Positions 18,131 through 26,708 of a stretch of DNA of 64,000 bases are shown piece after piece. Under the pieces are notes generated by a model. It saw nothing but the letters and a program-made list of their open reading frames with translations. It had not been told where the DNA came from and made no database searches. Numbering within the stretch: position 1 is the stretch's first letter; each line of letters opens with the position of its first letter. The stretch lies in the NCBI GenBank assembly GCA_963818725.1, contig CAWFTU010000008.1, positions 1 through 64,000 of the forward strand, given 5' to 3'. The position numbers and the translations under genes are program-made. The stretch comes from DATFDN01 sp963818725 (GTDB taxonomy: Bacteria; Pseudomonadota; Alphaproteobacteria; Acetobacterales; Acetobacteraceae).

Positions 18131-19257
18131 CGCTGCCAGCCCATGCGCACCGCGTCGGGGATCGGGCGCTGCTCCACGATGTTCAGCCCGTAGCCCTCCA
18201 GCCCGACGATGGTGCGGTGGCGGTTGGACAGCAGGATCATGTCCCTGATCCCGAGGTCGAGCAGGATCTGCGCGCCGATGCCGTAGTCGCGCAGCTCCCT
18301 GGGCGGGCGCTCCGACATGGCGAGCTGGCGGACGCGGTCGGACAGCGCGGTCCTGCGGTGCTCACGAATCAGCACCATCACGCCCCGCCCTTCGCGGCCG
18401 ATCAGGTGCATGGCGTTGTGGATCGAGATCCAGGCCGGCCCGCCGGTCATGTCGTCCAACAGATCGATCGCGTGCATCCGCACCAGCACCGGATCGGCGC
18501 CGGAAATGTCCCCCTTCACCAGGGCGAGGTGCTCCTGGTACTCGACGGTGTTGGCGTACACGACCAGCTTCCACTCGCCGCCGGCGGCGTGGTTGAACAG
18601 GCTCTCCGTGACCCGGCGGACCAGCCGCTCGGTGCGACGGCGATGCGCGATCAAGTCGGCGATGGTGCCGAGCTTCAGGTTGTGCTTCTGCGCGAAGCCC
18701 ACCAGGTCGGGCAGGCGGGCCATCGTGCCGTCATCGTTCATGATCTCGCAGATCACGGCGGCCGGGTACAGGCCGGCGAGGCGCGCGATGTCGACCGACG
18801 CCTCGGTGTGGCCGGCGCGGACCAGCGTGCCGCCCTCGCGCGCGACCAGCGGGAAGATGTGGCCCGGCGTCACGATGTCGTCGCGCCCGCACTCGGGGTT
18901 GATGGCCACCGCGATGGTGCGGGCGCGGTCATGGGCGGAAATGCCCGTGGTCACGCCTTCCCGCGCCTCGATCGAGACCGTGAACGCGGTCTGGTGGCGG
19001 GTGCCGTTGGTGGCGCTCATCAGCCCCAGGCCGAGCTGCTCGACGCGCGGGCGGGTCAGGGCCAGGCAGACCAGGCCGCGCGCGTGGCGGATCATGAAGT
19101 TGATCGCGTCCGGCGTGGCGAACTGTGCGGGGATGACGAGGTCGCCCTCGTTCTCCCGGTCCTCGTCATCGACCAGGATGAACATCCGCCCGTTGCGCGC
19201 CTCCTCGATCAGCTCCTCGGCGCTGGCGAGATAGTCGGAGAGATCCACGGTCTTCAT
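18127..19257 (-). CDS. ribB: 3,4-dihydroxy-2-butanone 4-phosphate synthase with degenerate GTP cyclohydrolase II-like domain
   Basis: 376 residues. The N-terminal RibB domain (about 1-205) is canonical: 'ILVDDEDRENEGDLVIPAQF', 'MSATNGTRHQTAFTVSIEAR', 'GHIFPLVAREGGTLVRAGHT'. It converts ribulose 5-phosphate to the four-carbon riboflavin precursor. The C-terminal RibA-like domain (about 210-376) keeps the fold but has no cysteine at all. The zinc-binding SECxTGDxxxSxRCDC region reads 'DDMTGGPAWISIHNAM'. The C-terminal half is therefore unlikely to hydrolyse GTP, and a separate ribA is expected elsewhere. One nt after ribE, four-base overlap with ribH. Confidence 0.95.
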   Translation of the reverse strand: MKTVDLSDYLASAEELIEEARNGRMFILVDDEDRENEGDLVIPAQFATPDAINFMIRHARGLVCLALTRPRVEQLGLGLMSATNGTRHQTAFTVSIEAREGVTTGISAHDRARTIAVAINPECGRDDIVTPGHIFPLVAREGGTLVRAGHTEASVDIARLAGLYPAAVICEIMNDDGTMARLPDLVGFAQKHNLKLGTIADLIAHRRRTERLVRRVTESLFNHAAGGEWKLVVYANTVEYQEHLALVKGDISGADPVLVRMHAIDLLDDMTGGPAWISIHNAMHLIGREGRGVMVLIREHRRTALSDRVRQLAMSERPPRELRDYGIGAQILLDLGIRDMILLSNRHRTIVGLEGYGLNIVEQRPIPDAVRMGWQR

Positions 19258-19258
19258 C

Positions 19259-19858
19259 TCAACGGCACTCCGCCAGCCGCGCGACGTAGCGCGCGAGCGT
19301 GTCGATCTCGATGTTCACCGCGTCGCCCGGCCGCAGCGTGGCGAAGCGCGTCACGGCGGCGGTGTGGGGGATGATGTTCACCGCGAAAGTGTCGCCCTCC
19401 ACGGCGTTGACCGTCAATGACACCCCATCGATCGCCACGCTGCCCTTGACGGCGATGAAGCGCGACAGCGCGCCCGGCACGCTGAAGGACCAGCGGACGG
19501 AGGCGTTCTCCGGCGCGGACGACAGCGCCTCCCCCACCCCGTCGACATGGCCGGAGACGAGGTGCCCACCCAGCTCGTCGCCGAGGCGCAGGCTGCGTTC
19601 GAGGTTGATGCGCGTGCCGACGCGCCAGCCGCCCATCGTGGTGCGCGCGAGCGTCTCGGCCGAGGCGTCGGCGGCGAACCAGTCCGGCCCCACCTCCACC
19701 GCCGTCAGGCAGCAGCCCGAGCAGGCAATGGAGGCGCCGAGCGGGATCTGCCCGGTGTCCGGCCAGGGCGCGGCGATGACCAGGCGCATGTCCCGACCCT
19801 CGCCGAGCGGCGTGATGTCGCGAACGGTGCCCAACGCGGTGATGATGCCGGTGAACAT
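19259..19858 (-). CDS. ribE: Riboflavin synthase, alpha subunit
   Basis: 199 residues with the two lumazine-binding repeats of the family. Repeat 1 begins 'MFTGIITALGTVRDI', with 'GASIACSGCCLTAVEV'. Repeat 2 has 'LGGHLVSGHVDGVGEALS' and 'GVSLTVNAVEGDTFAVNIIP'. It dismutates two lumazine molecules to riboflavin. It follows ribD by 3 nt and precedes ribB by 1 nt, so it is translated as part of the same tight operon. Confidence 0.97.
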   Translation of the reverse strand: MFTGIITALGTVRDITPLGEGRDMRLVIAAPWPDTGQIPLGASIACSGCCLTAVEVGPDWFAADASAETLARTTMGGWRVGTRINLERSLRLGDELGGHLVSGHVDGVGEALSSAPENASVRWSFSVPGALSRFIAVKGSVAIDGVSLTVNAVEGDTFAVNIIPHTAAVTRFATLRPGDAVNIEIDTLARYVARLAECR

Positions 19859-19861
19859 GGC

Positions 19862-21049
19862 TCAGCACGCCCTCTCGAAGGTCGTCAGCATGTCATCGCC
19901 GAGCGCAGTTGCCGAGCGCCGGCGGAAGCGGGGCAGATCGGTGAGCCGGCCAAGGCCCATGGCCCGCACGGCGGCCAGTCCGTCACCGCCCATCACGGCG
20001 GGGGCGTGGAACCAGGCGATGCGATCGACAAGGCCCGCTTGGAGAAGGCTGGCGGCCAAGCGCGCCCCGCCCTCGACAAGGACCGAGGTCAGGCCGGCCG
20101 CGCCAAGAGCGGTGAGGGCGGCAGGCAGGTGGAGTGTCTCACCCCCCTCACCCCGACCCTCTCCCCCCAAGGGGGGAGAGGGGGACTGTGCCCCCTCTCC
20201 CGCTTGCGGGAGAGGGTTGGGGTGAGGGTGGACCGCGATCACCCGCGCCCCGCGTTCCTCGGCCTCCGCGTACCGGGCCGGATCCGCGTCCGGAGAAACC
20301 AGCAGCCAGACCGGCGCCGCTGACGCACTCGCCATCAGGCGCGATGAGAGCGGCGTGCGCAGCGCCGAGTCCGCCACCACCCGGACCACCGGCAGCGCGC
20401 GCATCCCCGAAATCCGGCAGGTCAGGTCCGGGTCGTCGGCGAGCACGGTGCCAATCCCCACCATCACCGCGTCGTGGCGTCCGCGCAGCGCGTGCGCCAT
20501 GCGCCGTGCCTCGCGGCCGGTGATCCAGCGGCTCTCGCCGGCGCTGGTCGCGATCCGCCCGTCCAGGGTGGAGGCCAGCTTCAGCGTGACCAGCGGGCGA
20601 CCGGTGCGCACGCGCTGGCTGAACGCCGCTGTCACCTCCGCGGCCGCCTCGGCCAGCACGCCTTCGGCCACTTCGATCCCCCGCGCGCGCAGCGCGGCGA
20701 CCCCTTGGCCGTTCACGCGCGGGTCCGGGTCACGGGCGCCGACCACGACCCGCGCGATCCCGGCCTCGATCAGCGCGCCCGTGCAGGGCGGCGTGCGGCC
20801 CCAGTGGCAGCACGGTTCCAGTGAGACATACGCGGTCGCCCCGCGCGCGCGTTCGCCGGCGCGGGCGAGCGCCTCTGTCTCGGCGTGCGGGCGCCCGCCC
20901 GGCGCGGTGCCCGCACGCCCGACGACCCGGCCATCCTGGGCGATCACGCAGCCGACCGAGGGGTTGGGCCAGGTCACGCCGAGGCCGCGCCGCGCCAGCG
21001 CCAGCGCGGCGCGCATGTGGACGGTGTCGAGGGGACCGGGCGCACCCAT
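19862..21049 (-). CDS. ribD: Bifunctional pyrimidine deaminase/reductase RibD with in-frame palindromic insertion
   Basis: 395 residues. The N-terminal zinc deaminase has HAETEAL and 'YVSLEPCCHWGRTPPCTGAL'. The C-terminal reductase has 'PLVTLKLASTLDGRIAT', 'RWITGREARRMAHALRGRHD' and 'SVLVEGGARLAASLLQAGL'. It carries out the second and third steps of riboflavin synthesis. Between 'GARVIAVH' and 'TLHLPAALTALGAAGL' lies an extra stretch of about 29 residues (NPLPQAGEG ... GGEGRGEGG) encoded by a REP-like palindrome at 20145-20230. The frame is kept. The site is a linker where homologues only have a short loop, so activity is probably retained. Confidence 0.95.
   Translation of the reverse strand: MGAPGPLDTVHMRAALALARRGLGVTWPNPSVGCVIAQDGRVVGRAGTAPGGRPHAETEALARAGERARGATAYVSLEPCCHWGRTPPCTGALIEAGIARVVVGARDPDPRVNGQGVAALRARGIEVAEGVLAEAAAEVTAAFSQRVRTGRPLVTLKLASTLDGRIATSAGESRWITGREARRMAHALRGRHDAVMVGIGTVLADDPDLTCRISGMRALPVVRVVADSALRTPLSSRLMASASAAPVWLLVSPDADPARYAEAEERGARVIAVHPHPNPLPQAGEGAQSPSPPLGGEGRGEGGETLHLPAALTALGAAGLTSVLVEGGARLAASLLQAGLVDRIAWFHAPAVMGGDGLAAVRAMGLGRLTDLPRFRRRSATALGDDMLTTFERAC
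20145..20230. repeat. REP-like double palindrome inserted in frame in ribD
   Basis: Two hairpins in tandem: ccctctcccccc/ggggggagaggg and ccctctcccgc/gcgggagaggg. They are enclosed by an outer inverted pair (ccctcacccc ... ggggtgaggg). All reading-frame consequences are absorbed by ribD. Relatives occur at 34740 and 47375. Confidence 0.85.
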
Positions 21050-21055
21050 GGCGGC

Positions 21056-21511
21056 CTATGTGGCCTCGTCCAGCGATCCTACAAACGCCTCGAAATCCTT
21101 CGCCTCGCGAAAGTTGCGATAGACACTGGCGAAGCGGACATAGGCGACGGCGTCCACGTCCTTTAGCGTCTCCATCACCAGTTCGCCGATCTGCTTGCTG
21201 GAGACCTCCGCGTCGCCCGAGGCCTCGAGCTGGCGGACCACGCCGGTGACGATCCTCTCGATCCGCTCATCCGTGACCGGGCGCTTGCGCAGCGCGATGC
21301 GGATGGAGCGCGCTAGCTTGTCGCGGTCGAAGGCGACGCGCCGGTCGTCCGACTTGATCACCGTCAGCTCGCGCAGATAAATGCGCTCGATCGTGGTGAA
21401 GCGCTGCCCGCAGCCGATGCAATAGCGCCGGCGCCGGATCGCCGCGCCGTCCTCGGACGGGCGGCTGTCCTTCACCTGGGTGTCGGCATGGCCACAGAAC
21501 GGGCAGTGCAT
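21056..21511 (-). CDS. nrdR: Transcriptional repressor NrdR
   Basis: 151 residues. Zinc-ribbon N-terminus 'MHCPFCGHADTQVKDSRPSE' with the second Cys pair in RRYCIGCGQRFTT, then an ATP-cone domain ('VIKSDDRRVAFDRDKLARSI', 'YVRFASVYRNFREAKDF'). It senses ATP/dATP and represses ribonucleotide reductase genes through NrdR boxes. The start at 21511 overlaps the glyA stop (TGATG). It is followed after 6 nt by ribD. The glyA-nrdR-rib order is the usual alphaproteobacterial one. Confidence 0.97.
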   Translation of the reverse strand: MHCPFCGHADTQVKDSRPSEDGAAIRRRRYCIGCGQRFTTIERIYLRELTVIKSDDRRVAFDRDKLARSIRIALRKRPVTDERIERIVTGVVRQLEASGDAEVSSKQIGELVMETLKDVDAVAYVRFASVYRNFREAKDFEAFVGSLDEAT

Positions 21512-22813
21512 CAGCGGTCGGGATAGATGGGGAACCGCGCGCACAACGCCTGCACGCGCGCCGCCACCGCGCGCTCGGCCGCGTCGTTCGCGCCGTCGTT
21601 GGAGCGCGAGAGGCCATCGACCACCTCGGCGATCATGCGCCCGACCTCGCGGAACTCCACGGTGCCGAAGCCGCGCGTCGTGGCCGCGGGCGAGCCGAGG
21701 CGGATGCCGGAGGTGACGGCCGGCTTCTCGGGATCGGCGGGGATGGCGTTCTTGTTGGCGGTGATGCGCGCGCGCTCCAGGCTGGCCTCCGCGGCCTTGC
21801 CGGTGACGCGCTTCGGCCGCAGATCGACCAGCATCAAATGGCTGTCGGTGCCGCCGCCGACAATGGCGAAGCCCTCCTCGATCAGCGTCTCGGCGAGCGC
21901 GCGGGCGTTGTCGAGGATCGCCTGCTGGTAGGCGCGGAACTCCGGGCGCAGCGCCTCGCCGAACGCGACCGCCTTGGCGGCGATGACGTGCATCAGCGGG
22001 CCGCCCTGCAAGCCGGGGAACACGGCGCTGTTGACCTTCTTGCCGATCTCCGCGTCGTTCGACAGCACCATCCCGCCGCGCGGGCCGCGCAGGGTCTTGT
22101 GCGTCGTGGTGGTCACGACATGCGCGTGCGGCAGCGGGCTGGGATAGAGGCCGGCGGCGACCAGCCCCGCGAAATGCGCCATGTCGACCATCAGGAAGGC
22201 GCCCACCTCATCGGCCACGCGGCGGATGCGGGCGAAATCGATGATCCGCGCGTAGGCCGAGCCGCCGGCGATGATGAGCTTCGGGCGCTCGGTCCGGGCG
22301 ACGCCCTCAAGCTCCTCGTAATCGAGCAGCCCGTCGTGGCGCACGCCGTAGTGCAGCCGGGCGGAACCACTTGCCCGAGAGATTGGCGGGCGAGCCATGG
22401 GTCAGGTGCCCGCCGGCGTCGAGGCTCATGCCGAGGATGGTGTCGCCCGGCTTGAGCAGGGCGAGGAACACGGCCTGGTTCGCCTGCGCCCCGGAATGCG
22501 GCTGCACATTGGCGAAGGCGCAACCGAACAGGGTCGTGGCCCGCTCGATCGCCAGGCGCTCGGCGACATCGACGAAGCCGCAGCCGCCATAGTAGCGCCG
22601 GCCTGGATAGCCCTCGGCGTATTTGTTGGTAAGCACGCTCCCCTGCGCCTCAAGCACGGCGGCCGAGACGATGTTCTCGCTGGCGATCAGCTCGATGCCG
22701 TCCTGCTGGCGACCGAGTTCGTCGCGGATCGCCTGGGCAAGCTCGGGATCGGTCTCGGCGAGCGGAGCGGAGAAAAACCGCTGTAGGCTGGAGGTGGGAG
22801 CGTGTTGGTTCAT
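21511..22813 (-). CDS. glyA: Serine hydroxymethyltransferase, one frameshift
   Basis: PLP enzyme interconverting serine and glycine with one-carbon transfer to tetrahydrofolate. About 433 codons once corrected. N-terminal half: 'DGIELIASENIVSAAVLEAQ', 'NKYAEGYPGRRYYGGCGFVD', 'NVQPHSGAQANQAVF'. C-terminal half: 'VTTTTHKTLRGPRGGMVLSN' with the PLP lysine, 'FPGLQGGPLMHVIAAKAVAF'. The frame breaks at about 22358 between 'GKWFRP' and 'HYGVRHDG'. One extra base restores it, and it fits a doubled third base (GCT/GCG before CAC). This is an essential first gene of an otherwise intact operon, so a sequence artefact is likely. Confidence 0.93.
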
Positions 22814-22908
22814 GATCTGCCGGTGCGTTTCGGGTGGGTTGGTCTAGCATCGGCCGCCTCGGTGCGACAAACGCCGCTAGCCCGCCAGCGGCTCTAACGG
22901 CTCGGCGA

Positions 22909-24297
22909 TCAGCGCCGTTGCCAGGTCGGGAGCAGGTCGGGCAACGTCAGGCCCCGGCCATGACCGCCCTTACACGCCGCACCAGCTCGGGATCGCGAAA
23001 CACGGTGTGCGGCTTCATGAGGTGCGCAACCTCGGCAGTCAGCTTGTGCATCGCCGGATCCTCGGCGGCGAGCCGGGTCAGAGCGGAATCCGAATTCGAG
23101 TGCGCTCTCGAAGTCCGGAGGACGCTGTCCGGTCGTTTCGGGAAACACGAGATCGGGGATGGCCGCCATCGCCCACGGCGCCTCGATTACCGGATGGGCT
23201 TCGGCGAGGAAGGCCGGCGCCAGCGCGGCGAGGCCGTCCCGCTGCATGGCCGGCGTCTCGAGCAGCCGGCGAAGCAGGCACGCCTCCTGGGCGGTCACGC
23301 TCATGCCCTGACCATAGATCGGGTTGAACCGGCAGATCGCATCGGCGATCGGAACCAATCCGCACGGCAGGCCCTCAAGGCGTTCGAAATGCCGCCATTG
23401 GCTCGCTGTAAAGCCGAACCGAGCGACCTCGCCCAGAGGCTTGGCGTGCCTGACCGCATTGTAGATCGTTGGCGTCCGCAACTCCCGAGCATAAGCAAGG
23501 AGGCCCTCCAGGCTCCCAGGCGGCTGTCGTCATGCGCGTCGCCCACGCTCATGATCCAGCGATTTCCCTCATGGGGAAACAGCAGGCCTCCCCGGCTGCT
23601 CTGCGGCACCTGGGGCAAGGTAATCACCCCCTTCCAATCTCCCGGCGCGTCATCCGGCACGGCGAATATGGCGGTGGAATAGCCGACATCGACGCCGATC
23701 GAGGTTTCCTCTGGCAGCGGCCGACCGAGAGATTGCAGCAGCGCGAGGGCGAGCGTGCCGCGTCTGGTGGCATCAACGACGAGATCGGCCAGGAAGCGTC
23801 TCAACCGTCCTCTCGGCGGAATCGCGCCTGACTCCGGCAATCGCTGTCCCGCCGGGCGTCACAAGGATCTCCTGAGCGCGGCAGCGCTGGCGCAGCGTTA
23901 TGTTGGCATGCTGTTCAACGCGCCTTCGCACCGTGAGTTCGATCATCGGCCGGGAGAGGGAGTAGCCGAACCAACCGAGATCGCGCGGCGGGAACGGGTC
24001 GTAGCCAGGCCGCTCGACGCGGATGTCGCTGGTTATATGGAACCGAACCGCTCCCGCTCGTTCAAGGTCCTCCTCCATGCCGGGGAACAACGCCTCAAGC
24101 GCGCGCTGGCCGCCTCCTAGGAGGATGTGCAGGTGTCGCGCTTGCGGCGTTCCCGTCCGGAGGGCCGGACCCTGCGGCAGAGCGTCGCGGTCCAACACCA
24201 CCACGCGTTCGAAATGGTCGGCGAGCGCGCGCGCGGCGGTCAGCCCACCCATTCCGGCGCCGACAACGATCGCCTGCTTGCCGAACGACATGGACAT
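22909..24297 (-). pseudogene. FAD-dependent monooxygenase/oxidoreductase, several frameshifts
   Basis: The N-terminus has a FAD-binding GxGxxG ('KQAIVVGAGMGGLTAARAL') and 'HLHILLGGGQRALEALFPGM'. The middle (23490-23830, other frame) has 'GYSTAIFAVPDDAPGDWKGV', and the C-terminal third (22980-23480, third frame) has 'GLVPIADAICRFNPIYGQGM', the family's second FAD/ribityl contact. Frame changes occur near 23815, 23480 and 23095. In all, the parts span a full-length protein of about 450 residues. Two of the three changes do not obviously fit the simple insertion pattern seen in gatCAB, so real decay is possible. The substrate is unknown. It lies downstream of ruvX on the same strand. Confidence 0.7.
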
Positions 24298-24395
24298 TTT
24301 TCCATCTCCCGCGTTCCGCGGAGCTTACGCAAATCCGCCGGGAGATGCGTCCAAAAAAGCTGCCGAGTCATGTTCCTTGCGATCACCATTCCGGC

Positions 24396-24874
24396 TTATC
24401 GATGATCCGATCGCATCGCGTCCAGCGCCGCCTGAAGCATCCAGGCCGCCGCCATCCGGTCCACCACCGCCGCCCGCCGCGCCCGGCTGAGGTCGGCCTC
24501 CTCGATCAGGAGCCGGTTCACGGCGGCGGACGACAGCCGCTCGTCCCACAGCGCCGCCGGCAGCCCGGTCGCCTCCGACAGCGCGCGCGCCCAGTCGCGC
24601 GCCGCCTGCGCGGCCGGGCCGATCGAGCCGTCCATCGACAGCGGCCAGCCCGACGACCAGGCCGCCCGCCCCCTCCTTCGCGCGCAATGGCGGCGATCTC
24701 GGCCGCGTTGTCGGCGAGCTTGCCGCGCCGCAGCGTGCCGTAGGGGCTGGCCAGGCGCAGCCCGACATCCGACAGCGCGAGCGCCGATCGGCCGCGCGCC
24801 GGGATCGAGGCCGATCAGCCGCTGCGCCCGGGCGCAGGCCGGCGCCGCAGCTCGGTCATGTTGAACAGCGCCAT
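24396..24874 (-). CDS. ruvX: Holliday-junction resolvase-like RuvX (YqgF), multiple single-base insertions
   Basis: RNase H-fold RuvX/YqgF, involved in 16S rRNA 5'-end processing and/or recombination. The 3' part reads cleanly: SMDGSIGPAAQAARDW, 'LPAALWDERLSSAAVNRLLI'. Upstream the frame is lost repeatedly. Removing five bases (two before LIGLDPG, one before LALSDVG, one at EEGAGGL, one before PLSMDG) restores RLIGLDPGARPIGLALSDVG and 'AAEIAAIAR'. That gives 157 residues, the family's usual size. All five bases lie at third-codon positions. Start ATG at 24874, 45 nt from divergent gatC. Confidence 0.85.
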
Positions 24875-24919
24875 GGCCGCCGTTATGGTCCCGCCTCTCC
24901 CCGCAGCCAAGGACCGTCC

Positions 24920-25208
24920 ATGTCGCTCGATCCCGCGACCGTTCGCCGCATCGCGCAGCTCGCCCGCATCCGCATCGAGGAGGCGGAGGTGCCGCGCCTG
25001 CAGGCCGAGCTGAACGGCATCCTCGGCTGGATCGAGCAGCTCAACGAGGTGGATGTCGACGGCGTCGAGCCGATGGCCGGCGCGGCGCGCATGGCGCTGA
25101 AGATGCGCGAGGACGTGGTGACCGACGGCGGCTATCGCCGAGAAGGTGCTGGCCAACGCGCCCGAGCGGATCGGCGATTATTACGCCGTGCCGAAGGTGG
25201 TCGAGTGA
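24920..25208 (+). CDS. gatC: Asp/Glu-tRNA amidotransferase subunit C, one frameshift
   Basis: Small subunit of GatCAB, which converts misacylated Glu-tRNA(Gln) and Asp-tRNA(Asn) to Gln- and Asn-tRNA. 'DPATVRRIAQLARIRIEEAE', 'GILGWIEQLNEVDVDGVEPM' and 'MREDVVTDGGY' are textbook GatC. One extra base at 25135/25136 (TAT-C, either Tyr codon) shifts the frame. Without it the end reads 'AEKVLANAPERIGDYYAVPK' and stops at TGA 25206-25208, overlapping the gatA ATG at 25208. 95 residues. First gene of gatC-gatA-gatB. Confidence 0.93.
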
Positions 25209-26708
25209 TGCTGACCGACCTCACCATCGCTGCCGCGCGCGACGGCGCTGCGCGCCGGCGCGAGTTCACCGCGCGCGAGCTGACCGAGGCGCATCTCGGC
25301 CGCGATCGAGGCGCTGAACCCGCGGCTGAACGCCTATCATCACCGTCACCGCCGAGCGGGCGCTGGCGCAGGCCGACGCGGCCGACGCGGCGCTGGCGCG
25401 CGGCGAGGCGCGGCCGCTGACGGGCATCCCGCTGGCCATCAAGGATCTGTTCTGCACCGAGGGCGTGCGCACCACCGCCGGCAGCCGCATCCTCGGCACC
25501 GTTCGTGCCGCCCTACGAGAGCACCGTCACCGCCAACCTGCTGCGCGACGGCGCGGTGTTTCTCGGCAAGGCGAACCTGGACGAGTTCGCGATGGGCTCG
25601 TCCAACATGACCTCGGCCTTCGGGCCGGTGGAGAACCCGTGGAAGCGCCGGCAGGACAGACGACGCGGTGCTGGTGCCCGGCGGCTCCTCCGGCGGCTCG
25701 GCGGCGGCGGTCGCGGCGCGGCTCGCGCTGGGCGCGACGGCGACCGACACCGGCGGGTCGATCCGCCAGCCGGCCAGCGTTCTGCGGCATCGTCGGGATC
25801 AAGCCGACCTACGGGCGGTGCTCGCGCTGGGGCGTGGTGGCCTTCGCCTCGTCGCTCGACCAGCCCGGGCCCGTTCGCCCGCACCGTGGAGGATTGCGCC
25901 ATCCTGCTCGGCTCGATGGCGGGGCACGATCCGAAGGATCGCACCAGCGCCGACGTGCCGGTGCCGGATTTCGCCGCCGCCTGCGCGCGCGGCGTGCAGG
26001 GGCTGCGCATCGGCGTCCCGCGCGAATACCGCGCCGACGGGATGCCGGCGGAGATCGAGGCGCTCTGGCAGCAGGGCATCGACTGGCTGCGCGACGGCCG
26101 GCGCCGAGATCGTCGACGTGTCGCTGCCGCACACGAAATACGGGCTTGCCACCTACTACATCGTCGCCCCGGCCGAGGCGTCGTCGAACCTCGCCCGCTA
26201 TGACGGCGTGCGGTTCGGGCTGCGCGCGCGACGGCGAGGACCTGCGCGACCTGTACGAGCGCACGCGCGCCGAGGGCTTCGGCGCCGAGGTGCGGCGGCG
26301 CGTGCTGATCGGCACCTACGTGCTCTCGGCCGGCTATTACGACGCCTATTACCTGCGCGCGCAGAAGGTGCGCGCGCTGATCCTGCGCGACTTCACCGAG
26401 GCTTTCGCCAAGGTGGACGCGCTGCTGACGCCCGACCGCGCCCTCGGCCGCCTTCGCGCAGGGCGAGAAGATGGACGATCCGGTGAAGATGTATCTGAAC
26501 GACGTGTTCACCGTGCCCGGCGAACATGGCGGGCGTGCCCGGCGATGTCGGTCCCGGCCGGGCTGGACGCGCAACGGGCTGCCGCTCGGGCTTGCAGGTG
26601 ATCGGCCGGCCGTTCGACGAGGAGACGGTGTTCGCGGTCGGCGCCGCGATCGAGCGCGCGGCGGGTTTCGACGCGCTGCCGGCGCTGCGGGCGGGAGCCG
26701 ACGCATGA
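25208..26708 (+). CDS. gatA: Asp/Glu-tRNA amidotransferase subunit A, about 16 single-base insertions
   Basis: Amidase-signature glutaminase of GatCAB. Signature pieces appear in alternating frames: IPLAIKDLFCTEGVRTTAGS (catalytic Lys), 'DEFAMGSSNMTSAFGPVENP', 'VPGGSSGGSAAAVAARLALG' (Ser-cisSer), ATDTGGSIRQPA (nucleophile Ser), 'VGIKPTYGRCSRWGVVAFAS'. About 16 extra bases must be removed to read it through. The corrected length is then a whole number of codons (about 494 residues), normal for GatA. Each can be placed at a third-codon position. It overlaps gatB by four bases. An essential gene with this many shifts is most simply an assembly artefact. Confidence 0.9.
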
